Translations under genes and position numbers: made by a program | Assembly: GCA_029204225.1 (NCBI GenBank) | Contig: CM055100.1 | Coordinates: 765,987-829,986, forward strand | Origin: Diphasiastrum complanatum | Lineage: Eukaryota; Streptophyta; Lycopodiopsida; Lycopodiales; Lycopodiaceae | Direction of reading: 5' to 3' | Length of the DNA: 64,000 nt | The notes under the pieces: generated by a model | Seen by the model: only the letters and a program-made list of their open reading frames with translations | What the model was told of the DNA's origin: nothing | Databases searched by the model: none | Shown: piece by piece, positions 49,601-60,409 of the stretch | Numbering within the stretch: position 1 is the first letter of the stretch | Layout of the letters: every line of letters begins with the position of its first letter

Positions 49601-50570
49601 TAAAGTATTCCTTATGTCTTGTCATGTGAGATGAGGCTCCACTATCAATCCACCAAAGATCATTATCATCTATGTTGGCTAACAAACTTGAAGTCATAAC
49701 AAGTGATTCACATGTGTTATGTTCTTCCTCATCTATTGTAAGATTTCCTTGCCTCTCTCCTTGCTCTCTTTTCTTCTTATAACATTCATTTGCAAAATGA
49801 CCTTTTATCCCACAATAAAAGCACTTGAACTTTGACTTATTGTTCTTAGTAGAAGAGGAAGAGGAAGAGTGATCATCATGATCAAAGTTACCACCTTTGG
49901 ACCATTTCCCTTTGCCTTTACCTTTGCCCTTGAATTTGCCTTTTGTGAAGAAAGCCTCTTCACCTCCACCTTGCAAGGATGCACCATCAAGCTTTGATTG
50001 CAACCTATGTTCTTCAGCCAATAAGATTTCTTGCAAGTCAACCACACTTGGCAAGACTCTTTGAATGGCAAAACTTTGCACAAGGTTAGCATGTTCATTT
50101 AGCAAACCATTCAACATAACTTGGACTATTTCACCATCTTTTATGTTCTCATCAATGCATGCTAAATCATCACTTAGGGACTTAACTCTCAAGATAAATG
50201 CATGAGCACTTTCACCCTCTCTTTGCCTACTAGAAAATATTTGTCTCCTTAGGGTCAATACCCTAGATGTGGACTTTGATTCAAAGAGCTTCTTTAAGGC
50301 ATTCCATGCCTCACTTGCACTTTGACACTTTCCAACTTCCTTGAGAAGTTCATTTGTAACATTCATTTTAATGATATGAAGAGCCCTTTTGGCCTTCTTA
50401 TCAAACCTTTGTTGCTCTTGAAGTGTGAGAGGTCTCTCTTCAATTTCTGCAACTATGTCCATGAGTTCATTCAACTCAAGTAAGGACTCCATCCTCACTT
50501 TCCAAGTAGAGTAGTTTGATGAACTCAACCTTTCACTAGACTCTAGCATGATCCCACCATTGGAAGCCAT
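46629..50570 (-). pseudogene. Copia family-B gag-pol, copy 2 (one nonsense codon)
   Basis: Same 1,313-codon architecture as copy 1: zinc knuckle CFYCGIKGHFANEC, protease WWIDSGASSHMT, integrase HSD / LRSDNGGEY / NGVAERKN, RT YVDDIILSG, RNase H GFSDSDFAGD ... SLSSTEAEY. Codon 921 is TAG (47808-47810) in place of the GAG of copy 1 (EQPEGY), which removes most of RT and RNase H. The site that is TGA in copy 1 is TGG here. Other replacements seen relative to copy 1: P/L at KPDGA, P/L before WWID, A/S at SLIAQG, S/C at NHEGS, Y/S at FKYLEV, C/F at KRCHME. The stop codon again overlaps the LTR boundary. Confidence 0.95.
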
Positions 50571-51730
50571 GATTCTAATGTTTCTTCAACTTTTAGGTTC
50601 TGTCCTAAAGCACTTAGCACTCACTTTTCTCTCAACAAATGATAGATAAAGAGATCTATGAAGATTTAGGACCCTAAAACACTTCTATCTTGAACCTAGA
50701 TGGTTTCCAAGCATAGAAAGGAAGATTGAAACACATGCAACACTTTGCACACACTAAGAATGGATTACAAAATCAAACCAACCTGAACACACTCTTGCTT
50801 AAGCTCTCAAACTTTCCAGCAAGTGACCAAATCAAGTTATGGTGTGAAGAGTTACTTGCATTCTTAGAAAATACCCAAAACTAGGATGCCAAGATTACCT
50901 AGTAATGAACAAACTTGATCAACATATGATCAACACACTAAGATATTGATTCAACCTGTAAAACCACATGTAAACCACACTTCTAAAAGTTTATAAACTC
51001 CAGCAAGTGATAAATACAAGATTTAGAGGTGAATGAATGAGCACACTTAGTGAATCACAAGACTAGCTTCACTATCTTGTCAAATCTTGGTGTTTAGATG
51101 TAGATCTAAGATCACTTCACATGAGAATGTTCCTCAACCTGTTAAGAACCTGAAAACACACTTGCATAATGGTTAACACCTTCCAGCAAATGCTCCAATC
51201 AAATTACATAAGGAGAGTTACTTACATGCTCAACAAAGTACACCAAAATTTATGCCAAAATTGATGACAATCTTTACAATATGCTCTTCACAATGGAGCT
51301 TACAATATGTTCACCCAAAAAAGGGGATCTTTCATCCAAATGGGAGCTTTGCTCAGCCTTTAGGAGAATTACAACTCACTCAAAAGAGCATTTGTCATCC
51401 ACTTAAGGAGAAGTTTCATCCACTTAAGGAGAGTGTTCATCCAAGAATGGAGATTGTCAACAATAGGATTGAAAAGAACATTGTTAGTATTGAATATGCA
51501 CAAGCCTCACAATCACAAATGATTAGGTGTTATGATCTGATCCAAAATAGTTTCTTTTCAGCCTCTGATCTTCAATAGACCTGAAATATGCTTTTGATCC
51601 ACAAGTTCAACTCACAAAACAAAGGTTAGTAAGATTTGATCAACAAAGCAATGCAAAATCATGCTAGAACTTGATCAAACATCCAAATATCACCAAAAAT
51701 GGAATACTTACTGTAAATAGAAGCCAACCA

Positions 51731-51742
51731 GCTCTGATACCA
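51731..51742 (-). other. Primer binding site (initiator tRNA-Met), Copia B copy 2
   Basis: The minus strand reads TGGTATCAGAGC directly after the 5' LTR end. Confidence 0.93.
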
Positions 51743-52397
51743 TGAGAAAAATACAGATCCTAAGTGGATCTAAACTCCAAGATCATTGGCTTGAATGCTT
51801 GCACTCCAAACTACATAAGCTAGGAATTGGCAACACATTCTATGCTACCTAGAATGCAAAGAACTTGATCAAAAAGCATTTATCACAAATGGAAACTTCC
51901 ATAAACATCAAGTGCGGCCCAAAATAGCATTATACAGTCCATAATACATCAGCCTACCACTTTTGGAAAGCACCTAAGATCATACACAATAGCTTGAAGA
52001 CAATACACACAACAATGCTCTCAATGGAGGAAGAAACAATGACAATGATCTATTGATCTCAATGAAGCATACAAAAGGTTTCTCCAACCTGTTCTCCACG
52101 ACTTCCCTACTATTTATGGATGAGGAAGATGACTCTCTCTCCTCTCTCTAGAAGGTACTTGACCCTAGATATTCCCTATATAGGAAAAATAGCTAAAAAT
52201 GGCTTATATGACCAAAATACATCAAAATGGTCTCATTTTGAAGGGTATGAAGTTTGACACTTCATCATACTGAAAAAATACAGTAAATAAAAACATTGTG
52301 GTCTGGTTCACACGTGCAAAACTCCAGAACCAAAACTATTTACAATTTTAGCCAATTTAGGCCTCAAACTAGCTAGGAAATGTTGACAATTTTCACA
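51743..52397 (-). repeat. Copia family-B copy 2, 5' LTR
   Basis: 655 bp; ends TATTTTTCTCA on the minus strand next to the PBS. It shares G near position 104 and the TCTCA end with the 5' LTR of copy 1, but has AAGTCGTGG and TTTGTGATAAA as in the 3' LTRs, plus a private CCAGACCAC. Confidence 0.97.
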
Positions 52398-52402
52398 TTA
52401 CT

Positions 52403-52444
52403 GTGTAGCATGATCTATGTTCCTGTGCAAAGCAAATTCTAAGT
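52403..52444 (+). repeat. Copia C 3' LTR, second part
   Basis: Last 42 bp of the interrupted LTR, ending AATTCTAAGT, followed by the outer target duplication AATAC (52445-52449). Confidence 0.88.
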
Positions 52445-52449
52445 AATAC

Positions 52450-52700
52450 AATCCTTCTACACCTTGTATGTACAATGTGCCTCCTATCAAGGTAAATTTT
52501 AGGGCTTGTAGATGCAACTTTCATTTTTCTTGGGCTAGCATATCGTTGGGTGTCTCTAACGTGGATAGGTAGCATGCTAATATTGTGTACAATTTAGGGA
52601 TTGTGGCAACATCTACCTTTAGCAGTTCCTTCAGGTAATCAGTTTCCCACTTGTTGTTAGTCTCGGTTACTCCACCCAGCTCACACTTCTTCAGAATCGT
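52450..52700 (-). pseudogene. Gypsy RNase H-integrase linker, 5' part of split element D
   Basis: Minus-strand translation from about 52680 gives TNNKWETDYLKELLKVDVAT, LSTLETPNDMLAQEK and KLHLQALKFTLIGGTLYIQG. This is the linker between RNase H and the integrase zinc finger in plant gypsy elements (L..QAL.F.L..g.LYk.g..g), and it runs directly into CGGHFAGQ at 39967 once the Copia C insertion is removed. Confidence 0.65.
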
Positions 52701-53402
<702 letters not shown>

Positions 53403-53949
53403 GGATGCTTCTTCGCTTAAAATTATCCTGCTACGCTACCACATAATTGACAACAATAGACGTACCGTCTCTTCAAAAAAGGTTCTAATTCAAACAACCC
53501 CCTTTGGTTTGACCATGCAGTCTGGTTCATGATGAATAACCAAGCCAAATTTTTTCTTGGTGCCTCCCTCCAAATCAGATGAATGCCTTCTTCATGTGGC
53601 TACATGAACCTGCTAGGGATGTTGTGAAAGGACACTTGACTTTTTTTTTTTATCCGCCAATACATGATTGATGCCTCCATTAAAATCAGTAAAAAATCTT
53701 TCGCCAAATTTTTTGCACCCTTGGGGGACACCGAAAATATCCATGATAGTAAAACTCCTTCTAAAAAGACCCAGCTTCTCCACCCTCCAAAATAAGTACT
53801 TCCAGAACTCAAGCAAAAGGACCAGCAATTTCAATCTTAACAATTCCTACTCAGTTATCTCTGGCTCAAGAACAGGAAACAAAAGACGACCTCATATTTC
53901 AAAGAAAATGAAGGACAAAGCAGTGGCATGGAGGATGATTTACCAATCA

Positions 53950-54715
53950 AAAAATTGGCGGTTCAAGATGGAAGATTGCAAGCCGGTTGCTACACCTATG
54001 GAGACAGTTCTGAAATTAAGTAGTCAAGGTGATGGTGAATCATTTGACACTACTTTATATTGTCAAGCTATTGGCTGTCTCATTTACCTATGTAATTCAA
54101 GACCGGGCATTTCTTATGATGTCTCACTCATGAGTCAATTCATGCATGCCTCGATGACATCACATTGGAAAGCATTGAAGAGGATCTTTCGATATCTTCA
54201 AGGAACAAGAAGTCATGGACTGGTTTTTCCTGCCTGTGATGATGCATGTTTGGTTAGTTTTAGTGACTCGGATTGGGGTGGAGATCAAGACACTAGATGC
54301 TCTACAAGTGGACATTGCTTTTTCTATGAAAATTTTGCAATTTTGTGGACAAGTAAAAGCATCCCACTATTGCTACTTCTTCTAGTGAGGCAGAATATAG
54401 AGTGATATTTTCAGCCACAACGGAGTGTTTATGGCTGAGAAGACTTGTTGAGATGAAGTTTGGTGAGCCCTCAGCCACTCTTATCTTGAGTGATAATCAT
54501 AGTGCTATTGCCATTGCATGGAGTCTTGTTTTTCATGCGAGAACGAAGCACATCGAGGTCCATTATCACTTTGTTCTGGAGAGACTTCAGGATGGCGACA
54601 TTTTACTTGAATACTGTCCTACGGAGAATAATATTGCGGACCTCTTTACTAAAGTGTTGCCTAGAGTCAGATTTGAAGCTTTATGCATTGTCAGTTTTTC
54701 TGCATTGTCATTTAA
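53950..54715 (+). pseudogene. Copia RT end/RNase H fragment
   Basis: MEDCKPVATPMETVLKLSSQ, LYCQAIGCLIYLCNSRPGIS, HWKALKRIFRYLQGTRSHGL, FSDSDWGGDQDTRCSTSGHC, then a frameshift at ~54370, TECLWLRRLVEMKF, ILSDNHSAIAIAW, FHARTKHIEVHYHFVLERL and NNIADLFTKVLPRVRFEAL. These are successive copia RT-C-terminal and RNase H blocks. DN and D of the catalytic set are kept; the E of EAEY lies at the frameshift. Upstream RT is absent. Purine-rich AAGGAGGA at 54712 may be the polypurine tract, with LTR-like sequence after it. Family differs from A, B and C. Confidence 0.8.
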
Positions 54716-54719
54716 GGAG

Positions 54720-55250
54720 GATATTAGAAATAAATGACTATGTTGAAGTTAATCCATAGGTGTCGAGATTTGTGTAACCATGGGTATTTAGTTATTTAGG
54801 CCATCTTAAGTTTGTCTTAAGTTCAGTTGGACCCAATTTTGGTCATGTACTGGCTCGTGGGTCCTTAGGGATCTAATTTTGTTTAGGGGCTCTATCTTGA
54901 CTTTTGGGGGTGCCATACATTTCATAAGTGGTTAACCTTAGGGTTTGGCCACATCCAGGTAGAGTACTTAGATGCTCATTGTGTATTCCATTTTGGACAG
55001 TCGGGCTAAGCATTGCTCTCCATTGCTCTTGTTGTTGTTTACTCTCTCTCTCTCACTTAGAGTTGGGCGCCCAGCCTCTTCTCTCTTGTTTCTTGTGGCG
55101 ATTGATTGATAACTAGATCTTGGTGACTTGACTCTTGCTTTTCTACAGTCATTGTATGGAAGGTGCATGCCTTAAGGCAATTACATACAAGAGTATCCTA
55201 AGAGTGGATACAATTTTACACTGGCAATGTGAGTCATCCATTGATTTCTA
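54720..55250 (+). repeat. Probable Copia LTR-like sequence
   Basis: Non-coding sequence following a purine-rich tract downstream of the RNase H fragment, containing a long pyrimidine stretch and no gene. It is where a 3' LTR should be, but no second copy is present to set its ends. Confidence 0.3.
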
Positions 55251-55299
55251 TTTGAATCTACCACTTTTGATCACTAATAAGTGGGTCGCAGACATTTCT

Positions 55300-56200
55300 A
55301 AATGTTGTTAAAATATACCTTTGGATGGTCCTAAAGGACTAAAAACTATTATAAAGAAGGCAATAAAATATGCCTTCAAACATTCCAAACATGATATATT
55401 GCAATATAAATGGAATCACAAACGAGAAGTATTCAAAGGTCATGGGTAACACAGTCACCTAAATGGCACATTATTGATATAGACTTACTTTGCCAATGGA
55501 ATGATCCTTTGATTGATAATTGTATTGTCCAGTTTGGGAACCTGACTTGGAGACGAGTACGGGGTATACTGATGGGTTTTTCATGTTCACCCACATGGTG
55601 CAATTGGTATTTTTCCTTCTTTGAAGCGCAATTTATAAAAAGATTAGCCAAACTAGGCCTTACTACTTTTATGAGCGACTTCATCCATTCATTCAGATAC
55701 ATTGATGACATACGCTTTATCAATAACCCTAATATCGAGCTTTTATAAAACACATACAAGAACTCTGGAAAACCCTTTTTGGATCTATCCATTAGACTTT
55801 CTAGAAATAGAAAGGAAACCCTCAGAAGATAAGGCTGTTAGCTTCTTAAATATATCCATTTCCTTTGACTCAATCACTAAAGCTGACGCATATCTCAAAA
55901 TTTGATAAAAGAAGGGAGTTGCTCTTTCCCTTTTGACTATATATACATTTGGCTTCAAACTGACCTATCTATAATTCATACAAAGTTATTATTTCACAAG
56001 TCATTGTTGCAGTGTACTGCTACAATAAACAAGATACATTCATAAAAGACGTTGGAATTCTTGTTGGTGCTTTTCTGAAGAATGGATTTATGAGGGAAAA
56101 ACTATGTCTTATCATTAATAAGTTACTAATCTCTTACTCATCTCTGGGTTTGTCCTACACACTACCACAAAATATTGATTGTCTTCTATCCCTTATGGGG
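55300..56200 (+). pseudogene. Penelope-like reverse transcriptase, second copy
   Basis: Plus-strand blocks in order: IPLDGPKGLKTIIKKAIKYA (fingers, ~55315), after a frameshift WHIIDIDLLCQW and DNCIVQFGNLTWRRVRGILM, then GFSCSPTWCNWYFSFFEAQF (the G..MG..CSP..aN.Y...E motif), and the active site FRYIDDIRFINNPN at ~55695. After another break: FWIYPLDFLEIERKPSED, VSFLNISISF and, from ~55985, a C-terminal piece (YNKQDTFIKDVGILVGAFLK). The motif order is that of Penelope-like RTs and matches the fragment at 5735-6196. No GIY-YIG endonuclease was recognised. A (CT)n tract follows at 56250. Confidence 0.5.
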
Positions 56201-56248
56201 AGGTGACTGCCCTCGAAGGGATTCACTACATGTGAGACGGTTGGTGGG

Positions 56249-56528
<280 letters not shown>

Positions 56529-56984
56529 CTCACACTATAACAAAGTTTTTAAAACAGGAAATTCCCACCCTCAATTTTTAAAATTATCTACAAAATGTTT
56601 AAATTTAAAAGCCTAAATGGAGGGAAATAACTTCTCCCACTCGCACTAGGCAATATATGACCTGGGAAACCTTACCACATGCCACTACATAATCATGCTG
56701 GTCTACACTTGTCCCTTACAACACTTTGAAGAGTTCTCTGCCTCTTACCTACAGCAAGTGCACCCTACCAGTTCTTCACTCGACAGAAACTATCATAAGG
56801 CAAGAGCTTTTCACTTCTATACATTGCAAAGCTTTCTCTCTTTTATGCTGGCAATGCAATTTTTTAATACTATGGAAATCATCTATCATAAGAGGTATTT
56901 TTTATGATATTTTAGAAGCTTGATAGGTCGTTGTCCTGACCAAGCTTTTTATAAGGCCAACTAATACCCATTTTAAAGCTCTTT

Positions 56985-57449
56985 GAAAAGAAGAAATTCC
57001 ACATCATCATTTAAAAAACATTAAAACAAAAATCCATGTCATCAATTCCATCATTACGAGTCATGGAAGCTTTTTCAACAGATCTTTGTGAAAAAACTGC
57101 AATCGAACAACAACTCAAAACCAGACTATTTACGTTAACCCAGTTATGCGAGACAAGACTTATATCTTACCACGCACAACTGGTTAATAAACGACGCCAA
57201 AAGGCTTGGCATTACCGTCACCTACGCAATAAAGATCTACATTTAGGTGACCAGGTGTTTCTTTATACATCCAAGAAGCACCACGACAAATTGAAATTCA
57301 GAAGTGAGGGGTCGTATGTTATTAATAAAATATTTCCTAATGGTGCAGTCCAGTTGCAAACACTTGACGAAATCCTCCTAGACATTGTCATAAACTGTGG
57401 TCGTCTAAGGCGGTATTACGAAGAGTTGTTTTTTGTTGACCCAATTTAA
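56985..57449 (+). pseudogene. Gypsy integrase C-terminal fragment
   Basis: The 137-codon frame reads LKTRLFTLTQLCETRLISYH, NKRRQKAWHYRHLRNKDLHL, GDQVFLYTSKKHHDKLKFRS, EGSYVINKIFPNGAVQLQTL and CGRLRRYYEE. This is the C-terminal (GPY/F-type) module of plant gypsy integrases (L..R...L..LDE.R..a..H....q.RRK...D..l....f..GD.VLl......KlK.rw.GPY.v......G...L). The catalytic core is absent. Upstream 56530-56985 holds no recognisable gene. Confidence 0.75.
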
Positions 57450-57599
57450 CATCTTTTCCCTAGTATAAATTTTACATTTTTATATTTCTTTCTTTCTATT
57501 TAACCTCAGCATCCCACACTCCAGATCAGTACCCAATTCTCACTAACCCTGAAAAGCTCACGGAAGCAGCCAAGCGCTCGATGATAGGCCTATCTGAAA

Positions 57600-58800
57600 C
57601 GAGCTACCACATTGGTTGGTGAGCCAGTATCAAATGCTCGAGAGCAAGGTCCAGCATCAAGACCAAGAAATTGTGCGATATCAAAGGCTGGCCAAAGAAA
57701 AAGAAAAAGAGATAGTGGAAGCCAGATCCATGATGGCCGTGGGTTTCTACGTTTGAGTGGCGTGTAGAAGGGATCCACTCGCTTCCATGCCGGTGCCTTC
57801 AGATACTATTGGAGTCGCCTGCTATCCTTCAGGACTTTATTCTGCCATTCTGGTTGCGGCTATAACGCGACAATGATCTCGGCCCTAGTGGAGTATTGGC
57901 TTTGATCGATGTCTTCTTTGCCTCCCCTCATGTTGGGAGGGTATTTCCTCTCAAATTTCTCTGACTCTCTTGTGTCAGCCAATTTGCCTCTGGGCCTGGT
58001 AGGGGAAGTTGTCCTACGTGGTCGGGATGGCCTCGCCAGATAATCATCTAGGGCCTTGGTGCCCGTATCTTTCTCTTTAGCTTGCTCACTTGTCGACAAC
58101 TCAACTGCGCCCATGTCTTGCCTAGGAGAGAATCTTCTTGTCTCTGGTTGATCCGCCAGGGAGTCATCATCACCCCCCATGTCGGTGTTAGTTTCTGGAA
58201 GGTCAGGGATGGAATGATCTAGAGAGAGGGGTGCGGGGGTGATAGGTTTAGGAGGAGGTGGGATCTACATGTTATACGCCGCACCGGGGGAGTGGAGTTG
58301 TTGGAGGAACTCATCCCGTCAGGCTTTGTAGGTGTCAGTTGGGCCTTTTGATGGGCCTATTATTTTGCTAGGAGGTGATGGAGAGAGGGAAGATGAAAGA
58401 ATCGGGTAAGTTGGATTGAATGTTTCGGAAAAGTTGAAAGTAGAGTAGGAGGAGGGGTTAAAAGTGGGAGGGGGTCAAAAAAAAGTTCTAGAAGCAGCCT
58501 CGGCCCTCTGGCCACCCGATCCTGAGCTACCGTCTGAAGGGTGGGTTTGCCCGCCTTGATTCCCTGCTCTATCATTCTCATCATCGTCCTGTGGCTCCAT
58601 TGATTGAGCGCCTGCTTGGGCCTTGCATGTCGTGTCCCATAATTGGTTCACCTTGTCCAAGACTTGTTGTAGGGCCTTCATGGTGTCTTCCAGCTGCTTC
58701 TGGGACTCAAGGATGATCTTCTCTTGCTTGGCCACAATATTTTGAAAATGTTTCTTTTCGTCTTCTCGTTCTTGGATTAGCCGCATGTATTTCTCCATCC
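57600..58800 (-). pseudogene. Coiled-coil/gag-like ORF, broken
   Basis: From ATG 58798: MEKYMRLIQEREDEKKHFQN, a coiled coil of ~70 residues, then a Gly/Ser/Gln-rich hydrophilic tail (GGQTHPSDGSSGSGG). After frame breaks, 58180-57860 is rich in Arg, Ser and Pro (RRTTSPTRPRGKLADTRESE, YPPNMRGG). Frames near 57600-57780 continue on the same strand. The layout suggests the front of a gypsy gag or an accessory ORF. No zinc knuckle or catalytic motif was seen, and I cannot assign a family. Confidence 0.3.
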
Positions 58801-58829
58801 GGATGGCAACAAGATTGTTTCTAGGATCG

Positions 58830-59540
58830 AGGCTTGGAGCCCATCAAAATCAACCCAAATGTAGCCCTCCAGTTGGAAGAGGACCATGAGATGATGTCCA
58901 GGCTATACTACAGAGCGGCCTTCATGTCATCATGCTATGTGACCATGGTGGAAGACTGGTAGGAAATGGGCTTTGTGGAAAAGATAAGAGAATATCTGGG
59001 GCCCCTCAATTTCTGAAGTAAGCTCCGCTTCCAAGTTTTTGAAGCCTTGGGTCAAAAGATGGGTGAGAGAAAACAAATGGCACGACGACGAGGCAAGCAG
59101 GACTCGCAAGAAGTTCTCAGGAAGGCTAGAATGTAGCGAGCAATTGAGAGACTTCCAATTTTGAAAACAAAAAATAATAAGTTTTGCGGGTAATAAGCAC
59201 CTGGTTTTACGGAAGTGAATGAAGATCCATGCTTTTCCAAGTGCCAAGCAAAAGACATCATCGGTGTTGCAGTGGGTCCTGCAACAGATTAGGGGTGGAT
59301 AATGTTAGCAGATTTCAGAGAATCCCTAGATTCTGAGCCAAGCCAAAGACACAGAATACCTCTCAACCATGACCAAGGAGGTCTCAGAAGGAGGAGAGCA
59401 GAAGAAGCTAAGAGCCGAGCATGAGAGCCAAGAAATTACTAGCTAGGATGACAGTGAAATATCTATGTGAGCCTACATAGTGTATCCCAGAGAAGGAACG
59501 ACCATGTAGGAGCTAGTCATGTTTCCTAGGCTTTGTAAAT
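58830..59540. other. Unassigned, weak coding traces
   Basis: Plus-strand sequence near 58845-58990 reads NPNVALQLEEDHEMMSRLYY and RAAFMSSCYVTMVEDW, perhaps gag-like, then decays. No family recognised. Confidence 0.2.
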
Positions 59541-59542
59541 AG

Positions 59543-60400
59543 ATGTAGACCCCCCTTAAATTAGTTAGAGTGAGCCACCTTTTGATGGTGACCTTTAGTG
59601 GAAGGGCAAATTCCACATGTAATTTCTAATTTGGTGGAATTGCCACTTGGGCTCCACATGGGCAGCCTTCTTGCTTATTTAAGGGCTCCCCTCTCTTGTG
59701 AGGGAGCTTTGAAGGTATTGTCAAGTTCTCTTGAGCAAATAAAGAGGATCCTCCACGAGTTCTTGATAATTGCTAAGCTCCTTGTTCATGGCAATGTTCT
59801 TGAGTGAAGTTTCTATGAACATGCTTGATTTCCTTGTATTGTGGACTAACTAGGATCTTGTTTTCTTGTTTCTTACTTAGTTGTGGATTAGGATTCATTT
59901 CTTGTTTGTGGAATAAAGTAGGAATTAGCATGCAAGTAAACTAAATAGGCTGGTTTGTGATGTAGATCTTGCATACTTTCTTACATTCCAGTTCTTGATT
60001 GTTCTTGGGCAACCTAAACATCAAGAAATGAGTGTTTCTTGATTCTTGGACTGTTATTATGTTGTTAGAAATCTAGTTTCTTGTTTCTTGTTCTTGTTTG
60101 AGTAGTTAATGTTGTTCTTGATTGTTTTCTGATTTAGTAGATAGTGGTAGAACTGCTCTCTGTTCCATAATGTTGATCCTTTTGAGCTATAGATGGTTAC
60201 ATGGCTGGCTTATGCATGTAGTTGAGTATCGAAACTGTGTCTCCCATTGACAGGCTGAGAAATACATGTTGAAATCTGAGTAACACGTCCGTGTGATAAC
60301 CGTTCTAACAAGAAGAACCATAAGAACCAGAAGAACCATAAAGAACGGTAAAGAAGAAGTAAAGAAATCCAAACAACCATGTTCACAGATAGAGTGGAAC
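59543..60400 (+). repeat. Probable LTR start with promoter-like region
   Basis: TGTAGACCCCCCTTAAATTA looks like an LTR start, followed by TATTTAAGGGCTCCC (TATA-like, ~59675) and a GC-poor transcribed-region-like sequence with repeated TTCTTG words. No partner LTR, PBS or target duplication was found, so ends are uncertain. Confidence 0.3.
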
Positions 60401-60409
60401 CTGTGAACA

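Larger units (their letters stand above)
45979..52397 (-). mobile_element. Copia family-B element, copy 2 (complete, inverted, TSD TTACT)
   Basis: 6,419-bp element on the minus strand, flanked by TTACT at 45974-45978 and 52398-52402. 5' LTR 51743-52397, 3' LTR 45979-46633, PBS 51731-51742. The gag-pol frame 50570-46629 has one nonsense codon. It is almost identical to copy 1 and inserted into the 3' LTR of Copia C. Confidence 0.97.
39973..52444 (+). mobile_element. Copia family-C element (TSD AATAC), interrupted by Copia B copy 2
   Basis: LTRs 39973-40246 and 45747-45978 plus 52403-52444, flanked by AATAC at 39968-39972 and 52445-52449. Element length without the nested insertion is ~6.05 kb. 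Gag-pol on the plus strand is decayed. The 274-bp LTRs differ at 11 positions (~4%), so it is older than either family-B copy. It inserted into a Gypsy pol remnant whose halves flank it. Confidence 0.92.

Noticed and set aside
30404-52397. Assembly duplication as the explanation for the two family-B copies
   Set aside because: Each copy has its own matching 5-bp target duplication, different flanks and private mutations, so two real insertions are more likely.
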